Assembly (NCBI GenBank): GCA_022225965.2
Contig: JAKJXP020000016.1
Location: 1 to 64,000 of the forward strand
Length of the DNA: 64,000 bases
Direction: 5' to 3'
From: Diatrype stigma
Taxonomy: Eukaryota; Ascomycota; Sordariomycetes; Xylariales; Diatrypaceae
Shown: in pieces, positions 1 to 12,344 of the stretch
Numbering within the stretch: the first letter of the stretch is position 1
Layout of the letters: the number at the start of each line of letters is the position of its first letter
Made by a program: the position numbers and the translations under genes
Notes under the pieces: model-generated
Databases searched by the model: none
Seen by the model: only the letters and a program-made list of their open reading frames with translations
Told to the model about the DNA's origin: nothing

Positions 1-186
1 CCCTAACCCTAACCCTAACCCTAACCCTAACCCTAACCCTAACCCTAACCCTAACCCTAACCCTAACCCTAACCCTAACCCTAACCCTAACCCTAACCCT
101 AACCCTAACCCTAACCCTAACCCTAACCCTAACCCTAACCCTAACCCTAACCCTAACCCTAACCCTAACCCTAACCCTAACCCTAA
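1..186. repeat. Telomere repeat array, 31 x CCCTAA
   Basis: The first 186 bases are 31 exact head-to-tail copies of CCCTAA (TTAGGG on the other strand), with no variant unit, and then change at once to AT-rich sequence. This is the canonical telomere repeat of filamentous fungi and animals. The C-rich strand reads 5' to 3' from base 1, so base 1 is the physical chromosome end or close to it. Confidence 0.99.
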
Positions 187-3100
187 AAAACAAGATTAAA
201 AAAATATTAACGATATTATAAGAAATATTTTTATTATTATTACGGAATTACGAAAATAAATGCTACCAAAAAAACGAAATCGTTATATTTTTTATTAACG
301 TTTTTATTATAAAAATTCGTTCGTTTATTATTTTTTAAATATATTTAATTACGTAAATAATGCTTTTTAATTAAAATCATTAAGCCGTATAAAGTTATCG
401 TAATAAATAAAAAATTCGATATGTATTAATGTTTCGGCTTATTTTCGTATATGCTTATAAGCCCAAGTTCGGGCCTTTTTTTTCGCTTTTTATTCGTCTT
501 TTATTCGCCGTTATAAACGTATTGCTAGCGCTATTTGCCGTTATAAAAAATATTATCGGCATTTGAATTTTAAAAAACGATATTAAAATATTGCTTTCGA
601 ATTTAGCTTTATCCGTCGACGTTATTTCTTTTAAGCCCGAATATGCGCGTTTTTTATTCGTTATTAATATAAACGCTTTTAAGTTTTATTTTGCGTTAAT
701 GCCTCGAATTAAAATGAACTTAAATATAAGCGCTTATAAAACCGACTTAATGATTTCGTTTTTAATTAAATATTCGTATGCGTTTTTATTATTGCTTCGA
801 ATCGTTATTTTTGGTTTTTTTAATTATTAGCTTTCGAATTAACTTTTTTTTATATTCGTTATTACCGGCGTTTTCGATTTCGGATTTTTTAATGCTACGA
901 ATTATTTTTTTTATTTGTTTTTATATTTTTGCGTTCGTTTATAGTTTCGCTTAAATAATTTCTTACGGCCGATTCGAACGTTTTTTAATTTAGGCCAGCG
1001 CCGCCGTTTTTATACGCATTCGTTGCCGCTGCCATTTTAAAAAACAAGTCCGTTTTTTCGTATTTGCCTGGACCCGCTAGCGCTAACGCTTTTAAATCCG
1101 AATCCGTATTTTTGCGATTAAATCGGCTTCGGCGGAAATTTAAAGCCCTTACCGCTTACGTTTTAAAGCTTCGGTTTTAGCGCAATTATATAAACGAAAG
1201 CGTTATTTTCGCAAAAATATGTTATTATTATTATCGTTGTTATTATTAACGAATATTAAATACGTACGGCTTTTTTCGATTATAAGCTTTTTATTTCCAG
1301 CCGTAACGTTATTAATTAATCGAAAGCGTTTTATTCGTAAAAATAAGCTATCGTTATTATTATCGTTATTAATAATAAATACCAAATACGTACGGCTTTT
1401 TTTTAAAGGCGGCCGAAAAAAGCCCGAATTAACGAATTAAGCGGATATTTAAAATTGTCGATTATAAGCGGCTTTTTGTTAACGCCGAAAAAAGCTATTA
1501 CCGAAATTTTCGACCATAAAAAAAATTACCGTTAAAATAATTCAAACGGCTAAAATATTTCAAATTTATTGCTAATTACGAAACCGTTTAATAACGTTAC
1601 GAATTACGTTAATATTAAATCGATTAAAGAAAAATTACGTATCGTAAATCTCTTAATAAATATACGAAATATCGGTAACGGTAATAATATAAAGAAATAA
1701 ATTAAAATGCGTAATTATATACGCATAATTAACGTAATAAATAAAATGTTAAGGTATAATAATAATAAAAAAAGCACCAATAACGTTTTAAAGCGAAAAA
1801 ATAAACTTTTAAGGCTAATTTTCGGACGTTAATTTCATAATAAATCGAAAAAATAAATTAAAAAACATTAATATTTATAATAACGTTAATTTTAAAATTA
1901 AAAATTACGAAATATTAATAGCTTTAAGGCGAAAAAAACGTAATAATTATAACGAAATATTCGTAAGAATTAAAAATACGAAAAGATAAATAAAAGCATA
2001 ATAAAGAAATATAAAAAATAAGAACTTAAAAAAGAATTTTATGTACGAAAAAATAACGAATCGTATTAAGTTTTTTAAATATATGCAAATATATAATAAC
2101 ATAAATTACGTAAAGAAATAAATGAAATTATATAATATATAATATATAAAAAAACGAAACAACGAAAGGTATATAAAAATAAAAATAAGGAAAAACATAA
2201 TAATAACGAATATATATAAATATAAAAAAATGATATAAAAAAAATACAAAATAAGCCGTAAAAATATATAAATATATATAAAACATATAAAATAAAAATA
2301 AGCGTTTTGGTTATAACATAATAATATATATATATATATAAATTCGGAATCGTTATTTTTAAGCAAAAATAAAATAATAAACAAAAAGAAATAACGAATT
2401 AAATAAAAAAGATTTATCGTAATACAATATAAAAAAAATAATACATCATAATTAAACGGAAAATATTACGTATCGGAAATATACAAAATAAACGAAAACG
2501 TAAAGGAAAATAAAAAAATAAAGGCTATAAATAAAGTATTAATTAAAATAAGCCGAAATAACGCCAAAATTTTTAATTTACGCATATAAATATTAAAACA
2601 TATTTGCGTTATAAACTTAATTAAAAAGGAAAATGTTGCATTATTTGCTTATTTATAAGAAATTATATATAAAACTAAACGAACTAACATCTTTTATATA
2701 AACGAAAACCAAAACCCAAATATACCGGCATCGGCCATATAACCGAAACCGATAAAAGCAGCTAAAAAAAAACCTATAGCTGCAATAACGCATTTATTAT
2801 ATAACGGTAATAATGCATTATTTAATTATAAGAAAAATTATTATTAATAAATATAATATAAAATAATGCATTACGAAAGTTTAATTATAATTACATTACG
2901 CCTTATAAAATAACGAGATTTAAAAGACATTATGTTATATAATATATAACGCAAACGGCAAAACCTATAAAAAATCAAGATCTCGAGGTTATTATAACGC
3001 AATATAACTAATAATAAGCCGTAACGATTATACGTATTTAAGATTTCGAAGGCGTAATAATATAATAAATATAACGGAAACAATAAAACTTATAAAACAT

Positions 3101-3399
3101 TAAGATCTCGAATTTATAAAACATTTAAATTCCAAGCTTCGGTTATATCGGTTTTATTTAAAGTTATAAATGCGGATATACGTATAATATCGATCCATTT
3201 ATAAGCGATTAGCTAATAAAATAATATAATAATTATTTATTTAAAAATAATTATAAACAAGTTACGTTAAAATTAAATACCTTAATATATGCTAATATTA
3301 AAAAATAAGGCAATTTTGAACTTAAATAAAGGAATACTATATATAATAAACGAAGAATTATACGTACGAATTATAAAAAAATTTAATAAAGCTACGTAA
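187..3399. other. RIP-degraded subtelomeric AT-rich sequence, no intact gene
   Basis: This stretch is very AT-rich. TpA is abundant, CpA and TpG are scarce, and CpG is still common, which is the RIP signature. The longest open frames (for example 591-830, or 2106-2384 on the minus strand) are low-complexity strings of Ile, Tyr, Phe, Asn and Lys with no domain. I recognise no family. A duplicated segment at about 1,195-1,402 is listed separately. In other fungi this position often holds telomere-linked helicase genes, but I see no helicase motif here. Confidence 0.8.
1195..1402. repeat. Degenerate direct duplication, about 80 bp, offset 126 bp
   Basis: The segment starting at 1,195 (cgaaagcgtt...) recurs at 1,321 (cgaaagcgtt...). 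Both copies run through a TTATTATTATCGTT-type core to a shared ATACGTACGGCTTTTTT end near 1,274 and 1,402. Differences are mostly transitions. It looks like a short tandem duplication that was later RIP-mutated. Confidence 0.6.
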
Positions 3400-4375
3400 T
3401 AATAATAATTCGTATTAATAAATTATTAAATTAATTCCATTTAAATATAATTTAATTAGCCGCGTAATAATAATTATACGAATAAATAAATTAATAAATT
3501 AATCCTATTTAATTATAATAATTTATAATAATAAGCCGTTAAATTAATAGCGCATTAATAATCGCCCGTATTAAGAAGTTATAAAATTAATTTTATATAA
3601 ATATGGTCGTTCGTAATAATAAGTTTTAAGATTAATTACGCATTAATGCTTATTCGTATTAATAAATGTTAAATAAACTACATAATAAGGGTCGTTTATA
3701 ATAAGAACCGAATAAATTATGCGCGCAATAAATAAGAATTATTCGCAGCAAAAAGCTAATACGTTAACCGGATATTAAGGGTCGGCCGCGGCAATAAGCC
3801 GATAAATTAACCGGGCATTACTAATCGTTCGCACTAATAAGCGTTAAGTTAACCGAGCATTAATAGTCGTTCGTATTAAAAAGCGTTAAATTAGCCGCGT
3901 ATTAATGATTATCCGTATTAAATATATTAACTAGACATTAATAATTAACCGCATTAATAAACGTTAGGTTAGCCGCGTATTAATAGTCGTTCGCATTAAA
4001 TAAGTTAGCCGCGCATTAATAATCGTTCGTATTAAATACGTTAATCGGGCATTATTAATCGTTCGTATTAATAAGCATTAAGTTAATTGCGTATTAATAA
4101 TTATCCGTATTAAATAAATTAGCCGCGTATTAATGGCTAATTATATTAATAAATATTAAATTAATTGCGTATTAATAGTTATTCGTATTAAAAAGATTAG
4201 CCGCGCATTAATGGTTAACTTTATTAATAAGCGTTAAATTAGCCGCGTATTAATAGTCGTTAGTATTAAAAAGATTAACTGCGCATTAATAATTAATTCT
4301 ATTAATAAACTTAAAATTAATTGCGTATTAATGGTTAACCGCATTAATAAGCGTTAAGTTAACCGCGTCTAAATG
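3400..4375. repeat. Subtelomeric minisatellite, unit about 39 bp, RIP-diverged
   Basis: A phrase of the type GTTAAGTTAGCCGCG-TATTAATAGTCGTT-CGTATTAATAAGC recurs head to tail. About 14 units averaging roughly 39 bp can be counted between about 3,830 and 4,375, with more decayed copies back to about 3,400. Neighbouring units alternate slightly in length, so the true higher-order period may be near 78 bp. Differences between units are mainly C/T and G/A transitions, as RIP would produce. The array ends abruptly at CCGCGTCTAAATGTG. Confidence 0.8.
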
Positions 4376-6166
4376 TGATTAACCCCCGCATATGATTAAC
4401 CTGCTTAGATTAATTAAAATTCTAAGGATTAGGTTATTTCTTATATTTTATTAAAAAAGTCGCTTATTAATTTATTAATTATAGCTCTTATAATAACGAT
4501 TATAATTACGATTAATTCGTTAATCTTTTTAAAATTTACATTACGTTTACGACGAATTAAGGCATTATTATTATTATTATTATTATTATTATAAAAGCGT
4601 TTATTATTTTTTAACGAAAAACCATTATTATTTTCCGAATTACCGGCCTTTACGGCTTAAATTAGTCGCTATTTAACTTAAGGTTTGCTTTAAAATTGCT
4701 TTTATTATTATAAAAACTAAGTAAGTTATAAAAGTAATTAAAAGGATTAAGCTTATTATTAACCTTAAGGGGCTTAATGTATAAAATCGAAAAGATATAT
4801 TTATTTTTAATTCCTATTTTCTTAATTTTAAGAAAATGGATTTTCGCTTTAAAAGGCTCGGTTTTATTAACGACGACGAACGTGCTTATTTAAAAATAAG
4901 CTATTCTTATCTTTAATATTCTCGTACGATTAAATAAAGTCCTTTCGAACGAATAAACCGCTTTTTATAAATCCTTAATTCATAATTAAATCGGTATAAA
5001 TAAAGGGTAACTAAATTGCTTTATGGGCTTTATAACGAATTTTTAATATTTTTATAATTTTATTTATTATTTCGTTATCGTTTAAATATTAAAACTTAAC
5101 GTTTTCGTTATTATTTAATTATTCTTCGTTTAATTATTCGTCGTTTAACTGTTTCTTACTTTTTAAAAATAAGGCTAAAAGATTTCTGGCTATAAATAAA
5201 CGTAATATCTAATTAAGGAAAATCAAAAATAATGCAACGAATATCGGTATTCTTTATAAGATATGTAACGTTTAAAAGCGAAATTAAATGGCTTCTTTTC
5301 GTTATTTAAGGTTTTTTAAAGTTTATTTAAGAATAAAAACTGCTGCCTAATTTTAAGCGGGGTTTTAATAACGTGCTTAACTTTTTTATAATTTCTTTTA
5401 ATAGCGATTAATAAATCGTATTACGGAAAAAAACGCTTAATAAAATCCGAAAGTATTTATAACTTACGGATCATCGTTTAATGCTAATCCTTAAAATCGT
5501 AGTTTTCGTATAGGTTAATCTTAAGGTTATATAACGGAAATATCGTTTTGTTTTAAAAGGTTTTTAATCTCGTTAATATTCTGCGTTTATTAAAAGCATA
5601 CGACGTTTAATGTAAAATACTTATTAATAAATGCGATAATTTTACAGCAATTTGCGAAACCTTTTTTAATATAAAATAAACGCTTTAAAACTTAAAAAAA
5701 AGAATACCATTAAGTCTTAAATACTAAGTCGATTAAAAGAATATATAAATAAGGTTTAACGTAGATTTTAACGAAGTTTTACGAATTAAGTTAAGATATG
5801 GAATTAAGGTATAAGAATGCGAAAACCCCGCTTAGCCTAACGCCTTAACGGCGGCGGCTTAAAGGAAATGAAAAGGAAAATTGTTTTTAATAAAGACAAG
5901 GTATTATATTAATTGTATTATATTAAATTAAATTATATTAATCCGGATCGACCGGAAATGCTATCATTTATAAGGCAACGGAAACAATTAAATGAAAGTA
6001 AAAACGTAGTTATATTATTTAGGCTTAAATGCGTTAATTACGTTTAATAAAGAGGTTTATTTAATTTAATAACTTATGCCATATGGCATTATAACTGCTT
6101 TTGTTTTCTTAATAAAATTATAAAAAATAATTAATAAAACTTTCATTTTTTTTTATTACGTTTATT
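4376..6166. other. RIP-degraded AT-rich DNA between minisatellite and copia element
   Basis: This is AT-rich sequence with the same CpA-poor, TpA-rich composition. Minus-strand reading frames around 5,000-5,700 give protein-like runs broken by TAA stops, so a second dead element may lie here, but I could not match it to a family. Confidence 0.6.
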
Positions 6167-6171
6167 ATTTT

Positions 6172-6355
6172 TAATGGTTATATCTAATGCGTAGGCACGC
6201 GTTGTAATTACGTAAACAAGCTAGTTTTATATAACTACAGGCTTCCGTTTATAATTCCTTAAATAAAACTCTTTTTATCTTAAATACTTTAATACATAAC
6301 CGTTTTATTTAATTATTATTTGCTTTTTTTAATTATACGTACGTATTTATTAATA
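6172..6355 (+). repeat. 5' LTR of the copia element
   Basis: This copy is 184 bp and pairs with the repeat at 12,155-12,339. Shared landmarks are GGCACGCGTTG, AATTACGTAA, the CTACAGGCTT/TTACAGGCTT segment and ATTATACGTACGTA near the end. The terminal TA at each end is consistent with original TG...CA ends after RIP. Confidence 0.85.
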
Positions 6356-9300
6356 TTAATTAATATTATTAAATAATAACAATATAAATTAATAAAATAA
6401 AAAAGTTATTATTACGATATTAAAGATATTATAATAATATTATAATTTCTTTTTATTCTTATATGCTTATATTTCGAATTCCATTCTTATCGTTATTTTC
6501 GTTAGCAGTTATATCGAAATACGAACAGGCCGAAACCTTGGCCTAAAGTATTGCCAGCAATATACGGATAAGCCCTTTTAATAACCCTTTAGGATTCGAC
6601 CTTGTTATTTTAAAAGTTTAAGTACGATTGCTTAAATTAATTTTTATTATTACGAATCGCTTATTAACGATACTTAATTATTTTAATTCGATAATAATTA
6701 ATTAAAAAAAATTCGATTCGAAAATAATAAACCATCGTTAAAAATTAATATAGGCATTAATAATATTGGCTAATTTCGAAAATATAAATTTAAGCATTTT
6801 TAATATCCGAATATCCGAAAAAACGCTCGAAAATTATTAAGGCCGATTATAAAGTTATACGGCAAAAAACTTTAAAATAATGCCATTTTTATTACGGATT
6901 AATTTAAAAAATACGTTTATATAATAAAGGATTTACGTTAATAAGGGCAATATTAAATTTAATAAAACTTTTATCGATTTCGTTATTATAAAAGTACTTC
7001 CTATTTAGGACATAAAAAATTAAAAGTAATTAAAGCCAAATGGCTTAACATATTAATATAAAAAACGCTAATAATAAAAACCAATTAAAAAACCGTATAT
7101 CTTTCGAAATGCCCTTAAAGCTAAATTCGCCTTAAATTATCGCATATATTAATAAACGAATTATTTAATTCCTTTTTATTTTATAATTTAGTTCTATCGC
7201 GTCGTTTTATATTTTAAACCCAATCTTAATTCGATTCGAATTAATAATTTTCTTTTAGGGCTTTTAATGCTTAAGGTTCTTAAAAATTACCGTTTAGGTT
7301 TAAAGGAAATTTTAATCATTCGAATTAACGCCTTAATTTCCGTATTAATTAATGCTTAAGCTTATGCGTCGATTTTTGCCTTAATCTTCGTTTTAACCGA
7401 TAATAACCGCTTTTGTCGTTTTAGGAATATTATAACTAACCGTTCCCGAAATACTTAATCCAATTAAGGTATCCTTTAATGGGATTTTTCTCGTATTTTG
7501 GCTATTTATATATGGATTATAATACGGCATATAATCCATAAGCCCTTTATATGTCAAAACAAAAGAATTCTTACGTATCGCCGTATTTAATGGTCGAAAT
7601 AAACGATCTAATAAAGAAAAACATGTTCTTTTTAGGATTATTCCAAATTAAATTTTCGTATATATCCCTTTTAAGACATTTTTAAATCCCAAAATATCAA
7701 ATCCTATCAAAATCCGGCTAACAACCAAACTTTCCTTTCGAATCTCCAAACGAAAAACAAGAATTACCCGGTTTTTTAAATCCCTTAGAACCATTAGGAA
7801 GTTCCGGTTTTTTTTTTCCGATAATATCATTATTTACGGCAAAATTAACTTTTATATTAATCGATAATTAGGCTTAATTAATGTATTATAACATTCCGCC
7901 GATACGAATTTAAAATAAAATATGCTTATTAATTATTATCGGATATTTTAAAAAAGCTTAAAACAAAAAGAATAATTATATAAAAAAAGTGTATAATATT
8001 TTAAAAAATAAATTCAGATTTTTCTTAAACGTTTATTATATTACGGGTATTTATTAAACCTAATTTTATGCCGTATTTTTAATTATTTTATTAAAACGAA
8101 TTGTTATTTATTTTTTATATAATATATTCCGTTATTAATGCTTTATCGATATATATTTTGCCATAAAACGTTATTTTAATATAAAACAAAATAAGGTTTA
8201 ATATTATTTTAATTAAAGCTTAATTATTTTTTTCGAAATTAAAGCTAATAAAAATAATTAAAACAAATCGGACCTAAAAATATTCCAGGTTATGCTTAAT
8301 AAACTTTTTTTATACCAAAAAGCATTAGAATTTAATTTTAAAAAGAAATAATAACTTATTGTTGCAATTTATTATATATGCCGCAATATGCTTTAATTCC
8401 AGTATGCCTTTTTCGAATTTTTTATTAGGTTTAAAAACATAATTAATAAGTTCCGTATATTTATTAGTATTTATAAGAACCTTAAAAATGCATTACGGCA
8501 ATATTTAATTAATAAAAATAATAATAACGACGACAATAACGAATCTGGCTAATATTACGTTAATCGCAAATATTATCGCAATAATTAAAAAAACCGATAT
8601 AATAACGACAAAGGCCTAATTCGTATATGAAAACGTAAATGCTGGATATGCAAAAAAAAAGCTATTAATTTATTAAGCATACCGAAAAAAAACGAAAAAA
8701 AAAACGTTCGTATTTAATAAAAAAACCGCAAAAAAGGCCGAAAAAACAATTACGTTACCTTTTTGGCCGAATACGAAAAAATTAACGATACGGACTTAAA
8801 GTTTAATAAAAAGCATAATAATACCTTTTTGAATCATATATTTAACGATAACTAATAAATAACCGCCGTATATCTTTTTAATTAAGCCTTTCATTATTAC
8901 ATAATTACATTTCCCTTTATTAAGCAATTTAAATTCGATATTGCCTTTATTCCTAATCGATACGTTAAATACATCTTTTAAAAAATCATGTTAAACATAA
9001 ATACAATACCAATTTTAATTATTAATAAAGGCCAATATTTTGCCTTAATTAAGGAATTCTCCGATCGCCCTATGTTACTTAATAAAAATCGCGCCGGAAA
9101 AATTAATATTCGCTTTAAAAATAAACCACCTATAAAGTTATTCGAAATAATTATCGTCGATATACCTTTTAAATAAATTGATTTCCATATAATAAAACCC
9201 GATATTTCGTTTTTATTATTATTTAAAAACATAAATTAATTAAATATATATTTTAATAACGTTATTAATTAATTAATTTATAAAAATAACATTACAATTC

Positions 9301-9404
9301 CTATTAATCGGAAATAGAAATACTTATAATTTCATCTTAATAGCGCCATTCTTTTTACGGAAATAAAGCTACGTCGTTTATATATTCGTTTCGGTTATTT
9401 TTTC

Positions 9405-10330
9405 GTTAATAAGTTCCATAACCTTTTAAAAAAAACAGAACATAATGTCGATTTTAAGGATATTAAGGAAATTATTAAGTTTTATTATTACTATTAAATT
9501 AAAAATAAGGCCTTTTAGCGCTTTAGGTTTATTTTTAAGGACCCGGAATTGGATTTTAATTATAAAGTTATTATGAATATCATATATTTCGAAAAACGCC
9601 TTATTTTTTATGTCGTTAATGCTATTATAGGATTTTAAGCAATTCGGTTTTTAATAAATCTATCGATTAAAAAAACCTAAGAAACCCTTAAGCTTTATTA
9701 AATCGATATTTACCTAGGATTACTTAATGTTATTACCTATAATGCCGATACGAATTTCGATAACGCCGAATTTCGAAATAAAATTCGGCTCGCCGATATT
9801 ACGTATAAAAAAGTCTTAATAAAAGTTTATTGGTTTATTAGCAAAATTAAGAAATATTACGAACTTATTCGCCGGGCTTATAAAATTATTTTCGAAAAGA
9901 TATAAAGCTTATGCGCGTTTCGTTTGCAAATAACTATTAAAGCTATTAATAATACGGCAAATCCGAATAGTTTCGTATCGATATTATTTATTTTTAGCGC
10001 TTACTTAAGGATTAATATAAATTCGCTACCTATACCGTTTCAAATCTAAAAAACAGCCGCAACCCAAAAAGCGATAATTGAAATTAAAAAAATTAAGACC
10101 TAACGTATAATTCGAAACGCCTTAAATACTAAGAACGGTCCTAATATTTAAAAGATGGTGCTTATATTATTACCTTTCGGTAACGAAATATTCGTATATC
10201 GTATAAAAGATAAATAAAAAGAACCGCACAAAGTTATTACCATTACCGATAAAAACGTTACGATCGCTTTAAATATATTTAAAAAAACCTTTACGTTTCG
10301 AAATTCGTACGTTAAGCTTTATACTTAATT
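9405..10330 (+). pseudogene. Copia integrase remnant
   Basis: Plus-strand translation gives the fungal copia integrase outline. A zinc-binding-like start is followed by a DPELDFNYKVIMNIIYFEKR-type core, then NADTNFDNAEFRNK around the second catalytic Asp (about 9,740-9,780). A run reading VYWFISKIKKYY follows at about 9,830-9,860, where the family has the catalytic Glu region (here Lys, a G-to-A change). After it come a LQITIKAINNTANP run and a pol-linker segment. Several in-frame TAA stops interrupt it. Identification rests on remembered family pattern, not on a search. Confidence 0.8.
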
Positions 10331-10349
10331 CAAAAAAACCCGAAGCCAT

Positions 10350-12030
10350 TATAAAACTTCGAAATCGAATTACTTAAGCCAAAACCAAACTTTAATTTAA
10401 CGAATTACGTCATTATTTCAAAAAAAAAACCTTAATATATTTTTTTAATGCGGCCTATTTTAACGCAAAAAAAAACACGATCGAATCTTAATAATTAAGC
10501 TGCGAATAAAAAACAAAATCATAATCCCTAATAATCCTTATAAGGCCTCGAATATAAAAAAGCTTAACGTTTTATTTAAAAATAACATCCTGTAATTAAT
10601 TATTTATAATAAAACCATTTATTATAAAGCTATAATTTTTAAGTTCCGTATAATCCGCAAAATTAAGAATAAAAACATACCAAATCCTTACGAAAAGTTC
10701 CGGCTGGTTATTTAAAAATACGAAAACCTTAATAAAAATTTAATTATAACTTATGCCTTTATTATATAAAAAGCAAATTAATAATTAATTATGGCCTTAA
10801 TACTTATTTTGTAATACCTAGGCATAAAAATCATAATTCAAAACATTATTATAGCTTACATTTAATTTAAGACGTCCATAAAACGCACCATTTTTATACG
10901 ACTATCATCGAAATTAAAAAATAAATATTCCAAAAAAACGATATTGCGTATTATAAAACCATTATACGAATTAATCGAATTAAATACATATTAATTCGAA
11001 ATATATTTTCGTTACCATTAACAAAAGCTATATATAAACCCTTTGCCTTTCGATTTATGCTTATTAATCATCCGCATTAGCTAACCTTGCGATATAATAA
11101 GCTTCCAAATTAACGATACCCTTAATATCGGCACGGCTGAATTTATAAAAAGAAAATAAAGCGTTAATTAAAGCCAATATTAAAACGCGCCCATAGAAAA
11201 TCCTAAAAAATAAAGCTACGGAAAACTTTAATGATTTACGTCTTATTATTCATTCGAAAAGCAATGGTTTTTTAATAACCCAAAAGGAACAAATTAAAAA
11301 GCTAACGCTATTAAACCCTAAAGCATCGAATATGCCTAAAAAATACGTCGAATAAAAAACCTAAAAAGCTTATATCTCGTCGATTTATTAGCCTAAAGCA
11401 ACTTTTAATTATTTTACGGCTATCCAATATACGGAACCTAGCTCTAAAAAAGCCAAGCTATTAAACATCCGGATTTAATAATAAATAAATAATAAAAACC
11501 GCAAACTTAATTACATTTAATTAAATCCTTAAAACTTTCGATTATACGTTTTCGTTAATGGATTCTTTGCAAATAATAAAAACCTAAACTTATAAATTAA
11601 TTACGTTATTATGCTTAAGAAATATACCTACATTTTAAACGAACGAACTTATCGTTATCGATAATATTATTTATTAATCGTTTATTAAATATAAAAGAAT
11701 AATCCGAAACGTTTTTATTAGCAAGATTTATAACATAATATAAGGCTTTAATATAAAATACGTTATTTATTACATCGTTAATACGATTTTAAAACGTTTA
11801 TTACTTCCTTACGTCTTATTCGTTCTTTATACGGATTCTTTTTCTTTATACTAATGCTTAATACAAATAAGAAGCACTAACGAAAAACGACTAATAATTA
11901 ATCTTATAACCCTTCGTTAATCGTACGAAAATAAAAAAATAAACGAAATCAAATGGATTTACGGCACTTATAACCCCGTTAACGCTAAGACGAAAGCGTT
12001 CTTTAACGAAGCGATAAAGTCATTAATTAA
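10350..12030 (+). pseudogene. Copia reverse transcriptase / RNase H remnant
   Basis: Plus-strand frames give KFRIIRKIKNKNIPNPYEK at about 10,640-10,700, then a RIIKPLYELIELNTY run where copia proteins have IKPLYGVPEAGTHW, then a QINDTLNIGTAEF run at about 11,100-11,140 corresponding to the catalytic xxDD motif, one Asp being lost. Near 11,930-12,030 an EIKWIYGTYNPVNAKT-type run matches the RNase H end of the family. Stops and frameshifts are frequent. The last recognisable codons are about 120 bp before the 3' LTR, as in intact elements. Confidence 0.8.
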
Positions 12031-12154
12031 TCGGAACGAAATTAACATAAAGCTAAAGAAATAAATAAAAAAAACCTAAAACACAAAAAGACGGAATAAT
12101 TAATTAATTTAATGGCACAGTTCGCGATTAAATCGCGAAAAAAAATAAAATAAA

Positions 12155-12339
12155 TAATAATTATATTTAACGCGCCGGCACGCGTTGCAATTACGTAAGC
12201 AAGCTAATTTTATATAATTACAGGCTTTCGTTTGCAGTTTTTTAAATAAAACTCTTCTTATTTTAAACACTTTAATATATAACCGTTTTATTTAATTATT
12301 ATTTGCTTTTTTTTAATTATACGTACGTACTTATTAATA
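12155..12339 (+). repeat. 3' LTR of the copia element
   Basis: This copy is 185 bp, one T longer than the 5' LTR in the T run before AATTATACGTACGTA. A purine-rich stretch (GCGAAAAAAAATAAAA) lies just upstream, where the polypurine tract belongs. Confidence 0.85.
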
Positions 12340-12344
12340 ATTTT

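Larger units (their letters stand above)
6167..12344 (+). mobile_element. RIP-degraded Ty1/copia LTR retrotransposon with 5-bp target duplication
   Basis: Two direct repeats of about 184 bp bound the element (6,172-6,355 and 12,155-12,339). They differ almost only by transitions. The five bases outside each end are identical (ATTTT at 6,167-6,171 and 12,340-12,344), as expected for copia insertion. Plus-strand frames read, in order, a decayed integrase (about 9,405-10,330), reverse transcriptase (about 10,350-11,200) and RNase H (to about 12,030). Integrase before reverse transcriptase is the Ty1/copia order. About 3 kb upstream (6.4-9.4 kb) should hold gag and protease but is too mutated to name. 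All frames carry many TAA stops, so the element is dead. Confidence 0.9.

Noticed and set aside
591..2384. Open frames in the telomere-proximal AT-rich DNA (591-830, 1219-1440, 2106-2384)
   Set aside because: Low-complexity Ile/Tyr/Phe/Asn translations in RIP-mutated DNA, with no domain and no splice context.
3400..4375. Repeat array considered as a CRISPR array
   Set aside because: Units are contiguous with no unique spacers, and the sequence is a fungal subtelomere.
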